DNA from: Pectobacterium peruviense
Lineage (GTDB): Bacteria > Pseudomonadota > Gammaproteobacteria > Enterobacterales > Enterobacteriaceae
Direction: 5' to 3'
NCBI RefSeq assembly: GCF_002847345.1
Contig: NZ_LXFV01000032.1
Span: 28,888 to 92,887, forward strand
Length of the DNA: 64,000 bases
Below are positions 44,399 to 52,932 of the stretch, piece by piece (positions within the stretch are counted from its first letter, which is position 1; each line of letters opens with the position of its first letter). Position numbers and translations under genes: made by a program. Below the pieces are notes generated by a model. It was not told the DNA's origin and made no database searches. It saw only the letters and a list, made by a program, of their open reading frames with translations.

Positions 44399-44507
44399 GT
44401 TGCTTCCTTCTCAACGAGATTGATGAATAAACGCGGTAGCACGCTGATTTATCAAGAAGGAAATACTTTAGCGGTTTAAGGGGATGAGATACAGCCGGTA
44501 TCGGGAA

Positions 44508-44545
44508 CGAAAAAACAAAGGGAGTAAGCCATGGCTTGCTCCCTT
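44508..44545 (-). terminator. Terminator of the DsbA-like/MBL operon
   Basis: A 13-bp stem (AAGGGAGYAAGCC with its complement, one G-T wobble) with a two-base centre lies 21 bases past the DsbA-like stop. On the minus strand TTTGTTTTTTCG follows. Confidence 0.8.
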
Positions 44546-44565
44546 GAGGCGGTTGATGAGAACGC

Positions 44566-45222
44566 TTATGCGGCTGTGTGGTTGACCATCTGTGTCAGCA
44601 CCTTGCGCCACGCTTCTACCTGGCCGAGGTAGTTTGCCGCTGGGATTTGCTGGAAATTCCCGTTGGCGTCTTCTAGCGCAAAAGTGGGGAAGCCTTGTCC
44701 GCGCACTTTCGCCAGTAATTCTCGACTGGCGTTGATATGCTTGGACAGCGTTTCTGCCTGAATAAAGGCAAATTCCGTGCAGAAGGCGTCGCCATCCAGA
44801 CCGATCTCTTCTGCACACTGACGTAGCACGGCGGCGTCGACGATTTTGAGCCCGGAAACGTAGTGCGCCCGCTCAATCTGGTGCAGCATTTCCATGCCTT
44901 TGTCATCCATCGCTTCCGCAGCAAGTACAGCAGCCGTCGGCGGCGCGGAATCCAGTACGACGCTGGTGTCGCGCAGTAACCCTTCGTAATAATCTTCCCC
45001 GAAAGTTTGCCCGGTCAACTGCGCAATACGGCGATCGTGCGGGATCACATAATCGTGCCATTCAGGGGTGATGGTTCGGCTGTTGCTGCCGGTCATCATA
45101 CCGCCGCCGTGGAGGATCAGCTCCAACCCATCGATTTCCTGCGCGGCTAGCGCGAGTGGGGCGGCGCCGTAGCACCAGCCGCACAAGGGATCGTAAATGT
45201 AATGCAGTCTTACTGTGGCCAC
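44566..45222 (-). CDS. DsbA-family (FrnE-like) thioredoxin-fold protein
   Basis: The 218-residue protein has a CGWC redox pair at Cys14-Cys17 (HYIYDPLCGWCYGAAP), a helical insert and the cis-Pro loop GQGFPTFALEDANG. There is no signal peptide, so it acts in the cytoplasm, like FrnE/PBP-type thiol oxidoreductases. Its start overlaps the end of the upstream MBL-fold gene by 13 bases, showing operon structure. Confidence 0.88.
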   Translation of the reverse strand: MATVRLHYIYDPLCGWCYGAAPLALAAQEIDGLELILHGGGMMTGSNSRTITPEWHDYVIPHDRRIAQLTGQTFGEDYYEGLLRDTSVVLDSAPPTAAVLAAEAMDDKGMEMLHQIERAHYVSGLKIVDAAVLRQCAEEIGLDGDAFCTEFAFIQAETLSKHINASRELLAKVRGQGFPTFALEDANGNFQQIPAANYLGQVEAWRKVLTQMVNHTAA

Positions 45223-46091
45223 TTCATTTCACCTTTCAGTACCTGGGCACTCAGTTCAAGGCCAGATTCTTCTTTCAGTGTCGGATAATGTTTCTTCATT
45301 GCGGCGATCAGCTCGGCAGAATCTTTACTTTTCGCCAGCTCTTTTTCCACCGTATCCAGATATTGCAGCGTGAACGTCACGTTCTTCAAGGTGTAATCCG
45401 TTGGCGCGATGAAATGGCCTGGTACGACGGTGGTCGGCTTCAGCGCTTCAATAGATTTCAGCGTTTCACGCCAGTGAACGCGAGATTCTGGCGTTTGGGT
45501 ATCGGCAAGCCAGACGTGGATGTTCGCAGATACGGGAATACCACCCACAACAGCTTTCAGCGATGGGATCCAGACGAAAGTGCGATCCGGCGTTGGCCCT
45601 TTCAACCCTTTCACTTCTAGTTTTTTGCCGTCAACGGTGAAGCTATCGCCTGCCAGTAGTTGAGGAACGACGATTTCTTTCGGCGCGTTTTCTTTCAGAA
45701 CGGGCCCCCAGTGTGCCACTTTGCCGTCTTTGCTCGCATTGATGGCGTCGATGGTTGCTTGGGTCGCAATAATTTTAGCATCTGGGAACGCGGCTTTGAT
45801 CACGTCGAGACCGAAGTAGTAGTCAGGGTCGGAGTGGCTGATATAGACGGTGGTCAGTTTTTTGCCGGTGGCTTTGATGCGATCAACCAGCGTTTGGGCA
45901 TCGTTACGCTGGAACTGGGCATCGATCAGGGCAACTTCTTTATCGCCGCTGATAATTTCAGAGGAAACGGGGAATACACTGGCTTCACCTGGATTAAATA
46001 CATCGATTTTTAACTCAGCGGCGTTAGCAGTAGACGCCAGACCCAGCGATGCAGCGAGTAAAGATACGGTAAAAGCGATAGATTTAGACAT
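45210..46091 (-). CDS. Exported metallo-beta-lactamase-fold protein (Vmh-like), atypical metal motif
   Basis: The 293-residue protein has a clear signal peptide (MSKSIAFTVSLLAASLGLASTANA-AE). The MBL fold is visible from EASVFPVSSEIISGDKEVALIDAQF. The position of the usual HxHxDH zinc motif reads SHSDPDYYFG, so most zinc ligands are replaced; a downstream VVPGHF His remains. It matches the Vmh-type MBL subfamily as I recall it. Periplasmic; substrate unknown. The LysR gene diverges 107 bases away and probably regulates it. Confidence 0.82.
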   Translation of the reverse strand: MSKSIAFTVSLLAASLGLASTANAAELKIDVFNPGEASVFPVSSEIISGDKEVALIDAQFQRNDAQTLVDRIKATGKKLTTVYISHSDPDYYFGLDVIKAAFPDAKIIATQATIDAINASKDGKVAHWGPVLKENAPKEIVVPQLLAGDSFTVDGKKLEVKGLKGPTPDRTFVWIPSLKAVVGGIPVSANIHVWLADTQTPESRVHWRETLKSIEALKPTTVVPGHFIAPTDYTLKNVTFTLQYLDTVEKELAKSKDSAELIAAMKKHYPTLKEESGLELSAQVLKGEMKWPQ

Positions 46092-46198
46092 GGTGATACT
46101 CCACAGGTATGACAGAAAGTGGGTTCATGTTATGTTGCATTAATCGTACGAAAAACCGCAAAATCGGCAATTGTTTGTTGCATGAAACGGACTAATTT

Positions 46199-47107
46199 AT
46201 GGATCGCATTACGGCTGCTGAAGTGTTTGTGACTATTATAGACCGCGGTAGCATGATCGCGGCGGCAGAGGCGCTGGATATGTCTCGGGCGATGGTGACG
46301 CGTTATCTGGCGGAAATGGAGGCGTGGGCAGGGGCGCGGTTATTACATCGCACCACGCGCAAGCTCAGTCTGACGGATGCGGGTGAAAAAACGCTGGTGC
46401 GCTGCCGGGAGATGCTGGCGCTGACGGCGGACATGCGTGTCGAGGCCAATACTGATGATGCTACGTTAAGCGGCTTGCTGCGCCTCAGTTGTTCACAGTC
46501 GCTGGCGCAGGGAGCACTTGGTACGGCGATAACCGCTTTCCTACGACGCCATCCTCGGGTCGCTATCGATCTGCAAATGAATAATCGATCGGTGAATCTG
46601 GTCGAGGAACGCATCGATCTGGCGCTGCGTATCACCAACGAGCTGGATCCCAATCTGATTGCTCGACCGCTGGCAAACTGTGAGTCAGTGCTGTGTGCTT
46701 CCCCCTCTTATCTGAATGAGCACGGTATTCCGCGACAGCTGACCGATCTCTCTATTCATAACTGCCTGACCTACACCTATTTTGGCAAAAGCCTGTGGCA
46801 TTTTTCCCGCGGTGATGAAAAGTTTACGATACCGGTAAGCGGAAACCTCAGTGGCAATGAATCGCTGGTGTTGCTGTCGGGTGCGTTGGAAGGAGCGGGG
46901 ATTGCGCTGCAACCGCGCTATTCTGTGACCCCTTATCTTGCCAGCGGGCAGTTGGTGGCGCTGCTACCAGAATATCACCCACAGATGATGGGGATTTATG
47001 GCATCTATACGTCGCGCCGTCAGATGCCAACCGCGCTGCGTACCCTGTTGGATTTTCTGGTGGAATGGTTTGCTCACGATCCGCGTTGGCGGGCGCTGAC
47101 ACAGTGA
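46199..47107 (+). CDS. LysR-family transcriptional regulator
   Basis: The 302-residue protein has an N-terminal winged helix (ITAAEVFVTIIDRGSMIAAAEALDMSRAMVTRYLAEMEAWAGARLLHRTTRKLSLT) and a type 2 periplasmic-binding effector domain (LSGLLRLSCSQSLAQ onward). It diverges from the MBL/DsbA-like operon. By the usual LysR arrangement that operon is the likely target. The TTATGG start region has no strong ribosome site. Confidence 0.92.
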   Translation: MDRITAAEVFVTIIDRGSMIAAAEALDMSRAMVTRYLAEMEAWAGARLLHRTTRKLSLTDAGEKTLVRCREMLALTADMRVEANTDDATLSGLLRLSCSQSLAQGALGTAITAFLRRHPRVAIDLQMNNRSVNLVEERIDLALRITNELDPNLIARPLANCESVLCASPSYLNEHGIPRQLTDLSIHNCLTYTYFGKSLWHFSRGDEKFTIPVSGNLSGNESLVLLSGALEGAGIALQPRYSVTPYLASGQLVALLPEYHPQMMGIYGIYTSRRQMPTALRTLLDFLVEWFAHDPRWRALTQ

Positions 47108-47139
47108 GAAATGAAGTGAGCCGAATCAAGATCGGATCG

Positions 47140-48063
47140 TCACTGCCGCAAGATCTGCTCTAAACGTGAAGGCACGCCTGCGGCGTATTGTTTGAGTTGA
47201 TCAATGACGGTATCGACCAGTGACGAAGCAGGGCGGTGCAGCGGACGAATCAGGCTGACGATAAAAGGCACATCAATACTAAAAGGCCGCACAACCACGC
47301 CAGACACCGCGTAATCCAGCGCCGTTAGTGGGTTGACGATGGATAGCCCGATGCCCGCCCGCACCATTGCACATACCGACGCCGCGCTGTGGGTTTCCAG
47401 CACCATCCGGCGCGATACGCCCTGTTCCTGAAACAGCGTATCCAGCAACTGGCGATAGCTGTCGGCGCTCGATAGGCTAATAAAAGGTTCATTGGCAAAA
47501 TCCTGCGGTGTAAGCACGGCTTTTTGCGCCAGCGGATGCCCAGTTGGCAGCACGCAGACTTCATTTAACAACATCAATGTTTGTCGTTCTGTACCGGCTG
47601 GCGTGAGGCGATTTTCCGTTAAGCCTAGATCGTGACGCTGCGCGGACAGCCACTCTTCCAGCAGCGGCGACTCCTGCGGAATAATGTGCAGATTAAGCTG
47701 GGGGTAGCGTGCCAGCAGCGGCTTGCAGGCATCAGGCAGCAGCGACTGTGAGAACACGGGCAGACAGGCGATGGAAAGCTGCGCCTGCTGAAAACGGCGA
47801 ATATCGCTGGCGGCGTTGATGATGCGATCCAACCCATAATAAGAGCGCTGTACTTCTTCAAACAGCTGTAATCCCTGAGCCGTCGGGTAAAGCCTGCCGC
47901 GCAGCCGCTCGAACAGCGTCATCTGAATCAGTTTCTCAAGACGTGCCAGCTCGCGGCTGACGGTCGGCTGCGACGTGTTCAGCAACGCGGCTGCTTCCGT
48001 CAAATTACCCGTGGTCATGACCGCATGGAAAATCTCGATGTGTCGTAAGGATATTGCTGCCAT
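47140..48063 (-). CDS. lysR: LysR, activator of lysA
   Basis: The 307-residue protein starts MAAISLRHIEIFHAVMTTGNLTEAAALLNTSQPTVSRELARLEKLIQMTLFERLRGRLYPTAQGLQLFEEVQRSYYGLDRI. It tracks E. coli LysR along its length (SIACLPVFSQSLLP, PQESPLLEEWLSAQRHDLGLTE, ETHSAASVCAMVRAGIGLSIVNPLTALDYA). It activates lysA when lysine is scarce. AAGGAGGTGAC precedes the ATG at 48063; the frame extends six codons upstream. Confidence 0.96.
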   Translation of the reverse strand: MAAISLRHIEIFHAVMTTGNLTEAAALLNTSQPTVSRELARLEKLIQMTLFERLRGRLYPTAQGLQLFEEVQRSYYGLDRIINAASDIRRFQQAQLSIACLPVFSQSLLPDACKPLLARYPQLNLHIIPQESPLLEEWLSAQRHDLGLTENRLTPAGTERQTLMLLNEVCVLPTGHPLAQKAVLTPQDFANEPFISLSSADSYRQLLDTLFQEQGVSRRMVLETHSAASVCAMVRAGIGLSIVNPLTALDYAVSGVVVRPFSIDVPFIVSLIRPLHRPASSLVDTVIDQLKQYAAGVPSRLEQILRQ

Positions 48064-48198
48064 GTCACCTCCTTCATTCATTGAGATAAACCATATCAGA
48101 AATGAATAAAGTCTGCCTAAAACGATATTTGTTTACCTTTGAGGTTGTTTTTATAGTGATGCTCAATCACGCTTAACCCTGTAAATCGGTAATTATCT

Positions 48199-49461
48199 AT
48201 GCCTCACGATCTGAATGACGTAACACACGCCCTCAACGCGCAAAGTTTGCGTGAACTGCCTGCCCGTTTTGGCTGCCCGGTTTGGGCCTATGACGCGCAG
48301 ACCATCGTTAATCGCATCGCTCAGTTGCGCCAGTTCGACACGATCCGCTTTGCGCAGAAGGCGTGTTCCAACACGCACATTTTGCGCCTGATGCGTGAGC
48401 AAGGTGTGAAAGTCGATTCGGTATCGCTGGGGGAAATTGAGCGGGCTCTGATCGCAGGGTTCGTGCCGGGCACCGATGCTCACGAGATCGTCTTTACTGC
48501 CGATTTGCTGGATCGCCCGACGCTGCAACGCGTTTCTGAACTGAACATTCCGGTGAACGCCGGTTCGGTCGATATGCTGGAGCAGCTTGGGCAGCAGTCG
48601 CCGGGGCATCCGGTGTGGCTGCGTGTGAATCCGGGCTTTGGTCATGGTCATAGCCAGAAAACCAACACCGGTGGCGAGAACAGCAAGCACGGCATCTGGT
48701 ACGGTGATTTGCCGCTGGCGTTGGCGCACATTCAGCGCTATCAACTGAAGCTGGTGGGAATTCACATGCATATTGGTTCTGGCGTCGATTACGGCCATTT
48801 GGAACAGGTGTGCGAGGCGATGGTTCAGCAGGTTGTTGAACTGGGTCAGGATATCGAGGCGATTTCAGCAGGTGGCGGACTGTCGATTCCTTATCGTCAC
48901 GGCGAAGAAGCGATTGATACTGAACACTATTACGGGCTGTGGAATGCGGCGCGTGAGAAAATTGCTGCGCATCTCGGTCATCCAGTTACGCTCGAAATCG
49001 AACCCGGACGTTTTTTGGTCGCTGAATCCGGCGTATTGGTGGCGGAAGTACGAGCGATAAAATCCATGGGCAGCCGCCACTTTGTGCTGGTCGATGCGGG
49101 GTTTAACGATCTGATGCGTCCGGCGATGTACGGCAGTTATCACCACGTTTCTCTGCTGCCGGGCGATGGCCGTGATATCAGCCAGTCCACGTTGCGCGAC
49201 AGCGTGATTGCGGGACCACTGTGTGAATCCGGTGATGTATTTACCCAGCAGGCGGGCGGTGGCGTGGAAACCTTCCCGCTACCGGATGCACAGGTTGGTG
49301 ACTATCTGGTCTTCCACGATACTGGCGCATACGGCGCATCCATGTCCTCTAACTACAACAGTCGTCCGCTGTTGCCGGAAGTGCTGTTTGAAAACGGCGA
49401 ACCGCGCCTGATCCGCCGTCGTCAGACGCTGGAAGAGCTGCTGGCGCTGGAAGCGCTTTAA
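48199..49461 (+). CDS. lysA: Diaminopimelate decarboxylase
   Basis: A 420-residue fold-type III PLP enzyme with Lys54 in FAQKACSNTHIL, the HIGSG motif (HMHIGSGVDYGHL), GGGLSIPYRHGE and the C-terminal GPLCESGDVF and FHDTGAYGASMSSNYNSR segments. It performs the last step of lysine synthesis. It diverges from lysR across a 135-base control region. Its stop overlaps the end of the convergent EamA gene. Confidence 0.97.
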   Translation: MPHDLNDVTHALNAQSLRELPARFGCPVWAYDAQTIVNRIAQLRQFDTIRFAQKACSNTHILRLMREQGVKVDSVSLGEIERALIAGFVPGTDAHEIVFTADLLDRPTLQRVSELNIPVNAGSVDMLEQLGQQSPGHPVWLRVNPGFGHGHSQKTNTGGENSKHGIWYGDLPLALAHIQRYQLKLVGIHMHIGSGVDYGHLEQVCEAMVQQVVELGQDIEAISAGGGLSIPYRHGEEAIDTEHYYGLWNAAREKIAAHLGHPVTLEIEPGRFLVAESGVLVAEVRAIKSMGSRHFVLVDAGFNDLMRPAMYGSYHHVSLLPGDGRDISQSTLRDSVIAGPLCESGDVFTQQAGGGVETFPLPDAQVGDYLVFHDTGAYGASMSSNYNSRPLLPEVLFENGEPRLIRRRQTLEELLALEAL

Positions 49462-50414
49462 TCGACATGGTTCGACTGTGTTGGGGGAAAGGCATCCTGC
49501 TTTTCCCCTGAACGTGGTGCATCACGCAGATTGTCCCCGTGTCGGTTGAACCTGATGCGCCAGCCGAATGTCATCCCAGCGGCAGATAGCAGAATCGCAA
49601 CCGCTCCCGCAAGCTGCATCCCATCCAGTTTATGTCCAAAGGCTGCCCAGTCGACCAGCGCCGCAATGACAGGATAGATAAACGACAGTGCGCCAACCAG
49701 CGCGGTCGGGATCTTCTGGATCGCGCTGTATAACAGTGTCGACATCAGGCCGGTATGGATCACGCCGATAGCCACGAGAATTCCCCATTGCGATACTGTC
49801 GGAGAGGTGGGAATAGCGGCGAAGGGGGAAAGAACAACGACGCCAACGAGTAGCTGTATCAGCACAAGCACGTGCGGCGGGATCCCTGAGAGCTTTTTCG
49901 TAATGGCGGCTGCTACGGCATAAAAGAACGCCGCGCCCAGTGCCATCAGTACGCCAGACAGATACCCTTTGTCATCGCTGTCAGCCCCTGTTTGAGCACT
50001 GACGATTAAGACGATGCCGCCAAAGGCGCACAGTAGCCAGCAGGTTTTGTTGAGGGTCAGCGTTTCCCTGAAAAAGATCGCGCCAAGCCCCACCAGCATG
50101 AAGGGCTGCGTGTGATAAACCACGGTGGCGACGGCAATAGATGCGTGCGAGTAAGCGCCAAACAGCAGCGTCCAGTTGAGCACCAGCGCCAGACCGCCGA
50201 GTATGGCAATGCCAGCCTGCTTCCTGTTAATGACGCCTCGCCGCAACAAACCCAGTAGCCCGCATACCGCTAGCATCGTCAATGCGCCGAACGCACAGCG
50301 CCAGAAGACCACCGTCATCGCGGATTGCCCTGCCGTCAGGACAAACCAGCCAACCGTACCGGAAATGATCATCGCGAGAGCCATTTCTATCGTGCCGCGA
50401 GCCTGTGGTGTCAT
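49458..50414 (-). CDS. EamA/DMT-family membrane transporter
   Basis: The 318-residue protein has about ten membrane segments in two EamA repeats (residues 5-135 and 150-285), with PALVGALSFIYPVIAALVDWAAFGHKLD in the second. It is probably an exporter of amino acids or other small metabolites. It diverges from the XRE-cupin regulator gene, which probably controls it. Confidence 0.87.
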   Translation of the reverse strand: MTPQARGTIEMALAMIISGTVGWFVLTAGQSAMTVVFWRCAFGALTMLAVCGLLGLLRRGVINRKQAGIAILGGLALVLNWTLLFGAYSHASIAVATVVYHTQPFMLVGLGAIFFRETLTLNKTCWLLCAFGGIVLIVSAQTGADSDDKGYLSGVLMALGAAFFYAVAAAITKKLSGIPPHVLVLIQLLVGVVVLSPFAAIPTSPTVSQWGILVAIGVIHTGLMSTLLYSAIQKIPTALVGALSFIYPVIAALVDWAAFGHKLDGMQLAGAVAILLSAAGMTFGWRIRFNRHGDNLRDAPRSGEKQDAFPPTQSNHVD

Positions 50415-50456
50415 CTTTTTCCTGCCTGTCAGTGTGAAAAAATCAGTGCGAGAGTG

Positions 50457-50539
50457 CTGTCATATCGAACGAAATTTTTTATAATGAACAATAGAGCGAA
50501 ATAATGAACATGAATCGATTGTTCGTCAAGTCGAACAAT
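50457..50539 (+). promoter_or_regulatory. Promoter and palindromic operator of the XRE-cupin gene
   Basis: CTGTCA (50457-50462) and TATAAT (50480-50485) are separated by 17 bases. A perfect inverted repeat ATTGTTCG-N6-CGAACAAT lies at 50518-50539, just before the gene, and related GAAC/GTTC half-sites occur nearby. This suggests repression by the gene's own XRE protein. Confidence 0.6.
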
Positions 50540-50559
50540 TGGTCGTTATGGTGAACGAT

Positions 50560-51153
50560 ATGACGGTTGATAATCAGGAAAATGGCGTACAAGAGGGTAT
50601 GCAGGTCGCTACGCCTATCGCACGGCTGGCTGTTTCTATCCGGCGCGAGCGTGAGCGGTTAAACCTGTCAGTGACCGAGCTGGCAAAGCGTGCGGGGCTG
50701 GCAAAATCAACCCTTTCACAGCTGGAAAGCGGGGTCGGTAATCCGAGTTTGGAAACGCTCTGGGCGCTGGCGATGGCGCTCGATGTACAGGTGAGCCAAC
50801 TGATTGGGCAGCCTCGCCAGCATGTGCAGGTGATTCGGGCTAACGAGGGGGCGGCTACCTATTCGGAGCAGGCAAACTATGCCGCGACGCTGCTGGCCGC
50901 CTGTCCGGCTGGCGCGCAGCGTGATATCTATCGGCTTAAGGTGCAACCGGGCGAGGTCAGACTCTCCCAGCCGCATAGGCCAGGAACGATAGAGCATGTG
51001 ATTCTGAGCAGCGGTCGCGCCAGAATTGGGCCGGTTACACAGCCCATTGAACTCAACGCGGGAGATTACATCAGCTACTCGGCGGACATCCCGCATCTGT
51101 TTGACGCACTGGAGGCGGATACGACAGCGGTAATGTTGATTGAACACGGCTGA
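50560..51153 (+). CDS. XRE-family regulator with cupin domain
   Basis: A protein of about 197 residues: an XRE helix-turn-helix (IRRERERLNLSVTELAKRAGLAKSTLSQLESGVGNPSLETLWALA) and a C-terminal cupin (LKVQPGEVRLSQPHRPGTIEHVILSSGRARIGPVTQPIELNAGDYISYSADIPHLFDA). Cupin-type XRE proteins often regulate efflux or amino acid genes. The start is uncertain: ATG at 50548 or 50560; GGTGA at 50550 favours 50560. Divergent from EamA. Confidence 0.88.
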   Translation: MTVDNQENGVQEGMQVATPIARLAVSIRRERERLNLSVTELAKRAGLAKSTLSQLESGVGNPSLETLWALAMALDVQVSQLIGQPRQHVQVIRANEGAATYSEQANYAATLLAACPAGAQRDIYRLKVQPGEVRLSQPHRPGTIEHVILSSGRARIGPVTQPIELNAGDYISYSADIPHLFDALEADTTAVMLIEHG

Positions 51154-51176
51154 TGACGCGGAGAAAGCGATCGGTT

Positions 51177-52202
51177 TTACCGCGAGTTTTGCTGTGCGTA
51201 GTACGGCCCTTTCTGTACCGATTCGCGTAGCTTAAGTTCGCCAGTAAAAGGTTGCAGCGGTTTGACGTCTTTCCCTGCGATCAGATCCAGCACTTGCGTA
51301 ATCGCGGTAGCGGCCATCTCTTCAATCGGCATATAGACGGTGGAAAGTGAAGGGTGCAGATAGGTCGCGCAGGGTTCATCGTCAAAGCCAAAGACGGAGA
51401 CATCCTGCGGCAATCTTTTCCCCGCTTCGTATAGCGCTTTCATCGCGCCAATCGCCATGTCATCGTTGCTGACGAACAGTGCGCTAAAGCTGACACCGTT
51501 ATTTAGCAACTGGCGCGCAGCCTGATAGCCACTGGCGACCATGCTGGTTCCGTGCGCCACTCGGCGTGGATCAACCTCGATCTGGTGGTCGATTAATGCC
51601 TGCTGATAGCCCGCAAGCCGTGCCCGCGCCGTCGGCGTTTGCATCGGTGCGGTGATGCAGGCGATCTCGCGATGGCCCTGTTCGATCAGGTAATTCACCA
51701 CGTCAAATGCGGCCTGCTGCTGGCGGAAGAAAATACAACGTTCCCGCGCCTGCGGCAGATCGCGATTCATCACCATGATTGGAATGGTCTGCGTGTTGAG
51801 CAGCGTCATGAGATCCGCTTCGGACATATAGCGGGTGTAGAGAATAATGGCGTCACACTGTCTGTCAGACAGAAGTTGCACCGCGCGCATTTCGTCTTCG
51901 GGCGTATCGTGTCCGTCGGTGACGATCAGGTGCTTCCCGCTGCTCTCTGTTATCTCTGCGGCACGGCGTAGCAGGCGACCAAAATAGGGGCCGTCAAAAT
52001 TAGAGATAACAAGACCGATACTGTTTGAGGTACGGCGAGCCAGCGAACGCGCCAAAAAATTAGGACGGTAGCCGAGCTCATCCATTGCCTGAAATACTGC
52101 ATCGCGCGTTGCCTGTTTGACCTGGCCGGTGCCGTTTAGCACTCTGGACACGGTCGCTTTAGACACGCCTGCGCGTTTCGCCACTTCAAGCATGGTTTTC
52201 AT
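51177..52202 (-). CDS. LacI-family regulator, AscG-like
   Basis: A 341-residue protein. The helix-turn-helix is MLEVAKRAGVSKATVSRVLNG; the effector domain contains NFDGPYFGRLLRRAAEI, CDAIILYTRYMSEADL, SALFVSNDDMAIGAMKAL and STVYMPIEEMAATAI. It resembles AscG, the repressor of beta-glucoside genes, more than GalR. It lies downstream of the PTS IIA gene on the same strand, so it probably controls the beta-glucoside PTS. Confidence 0.88.
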   Translation of the reverse strand: MKTMLEVAKRAGVSKATVSRVLNGTGQVKQATRDAVFQAMDELGYRPNFLARSLARRTSNSIGLVISNFDGPYFGRLLRRAAEITESSGKHLIVTDGHDTPEDEMRAVQLLSDRQCDAIILYTRYMSEADLMTLLNTQTIPIMVMNRDLPQARERCIFFRQQQAAFDVVNYLIEQGHREIACITAPMQTPTARARLAGYQQALIDHQIEVDPRRVAHGTSMVASGYQAARQLLNNGVSFSALFVSNDDMAIGAMKALYEAGKRLPQDVSVFGFDDEPCATYLHPSLSTVYMPIEEMAATAITQVLDLIAGKDVKPLQPFTGELKLRESVQKGPYYAQQNSR

Positions 52203-52334
52203 GGCTGCACCTTATTGAGTATGATGACGGGCTGAAAACGCCTATCCATCCTTGTTACGAACATCATGCGACATGATACCACAGGCATATTGTCGGATTT
52301 AACGGCTGATGCTCGTTTCTCAACCCGATTTTTG

Positions 52335-52679
52335 TCAGTTTTGTGATGTAGCCATTTCTCGCCGTAACAAGACAATCTCTTCCGCCAAATCCCGGCATAG
52401 CATGGCGGTCATCAGATGATCCTGCGCATGTACCATGATCAGATTGACGGGCACCTTTCCTTCTCCTTCATCCAAACCGATTAGCCGTGTTTGAACGCGG
52501 TGAGCGGCACGCGCCGCCTCTTGTGACGCGGCAAGCAGTTCATCGGCCTGTTGCCACTCTCGCTGACGCGCGGCCTGAATTGCCATCATGGCGTTTGAGC
52601 GAGCTTCACCCGCGTTGATCAACAGTTCCATCACGGTTTGTTCCATATCGAATGCAGGGAGGTTCTCTGTGTCTTTCAT
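52335..52679 (-). CDS. PTS lactose/cellobiose-type IIA component
   Basis: This helical protein of 114 residues starts MKDTENLPAFDMEQTVMELLINAGEARSNAMMAIQAAR. It has the phosphoryl-accepting His84 in LIMVHAQDHLMTAMLCRDLAEEIV. It passes phosphate from HPr to the IIB Cys. AAGGAAAC lies about 9 bases before the ATG at 52679. It is transcribed away from the IIC gene and in line with the AscG-like regulator. Confidence 0.92.
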   Translation of the reverse strand: MKDTENLPAFDMEQTVMELLINAGEARSNAMMAIQAARQREWQQADELLAASQEAARAAHRVQTRLIGLDEGEGKVPVNLIMVHAQDHLMTAMLCRDLAEEIVLLRREMATSQN

Positions 52680-52728
52680 CGTAGGTTTCCTTATCACTGT
52701 CAGGAAAGCAGCCTAAGTAGGCTGCAAT

Positions 52729-52838
52729 TTATGGTATGCCAAAAATCACATTTTCATCATATTGGAATTCCAATATTGGCTTGTGAGAATCCTGTCACAG
52801 AAAAATAATTCATTATGGTTGATTTTTGGTATGCCAAA
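52729..52838. promoter_or_regulatory. UxuR/ExuR-like operator palindromes between IIA and IIC genes
   Basis: Two copies of TGGTATGCCAAA occur at 52732-52743 and 52827-52838, and a perfect 18-base palindrome ATATTGGAATTCCAATAT lies at 52759-52776. They resemble the TTGGTATACCAA sites known for UxuR/ExuR regulators. A TGTGA-N8-TCACA repeat at 52782-52799 has non-standard CRP spacing. The UxuR-like gene at 56184 could bind here. Confidence 0.6.
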
Positions 52839-52932
52839 CGCGAAAGCGCGGTACCTGCATTTACCCTGCGCGTAACGGCCATCCCGCGTATAACACGCGA
52901 TATAACAATATGATGATCAAAGAGGTGGTGTT

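Noticed and set aside
52782..52799. TGTGA...TCACA resembling a CRP site upstream of the PTS IIC gene
   Set aside because: The spacer is 8 bases, whereas CRP sites need 6; I mention it only in the operator entry.
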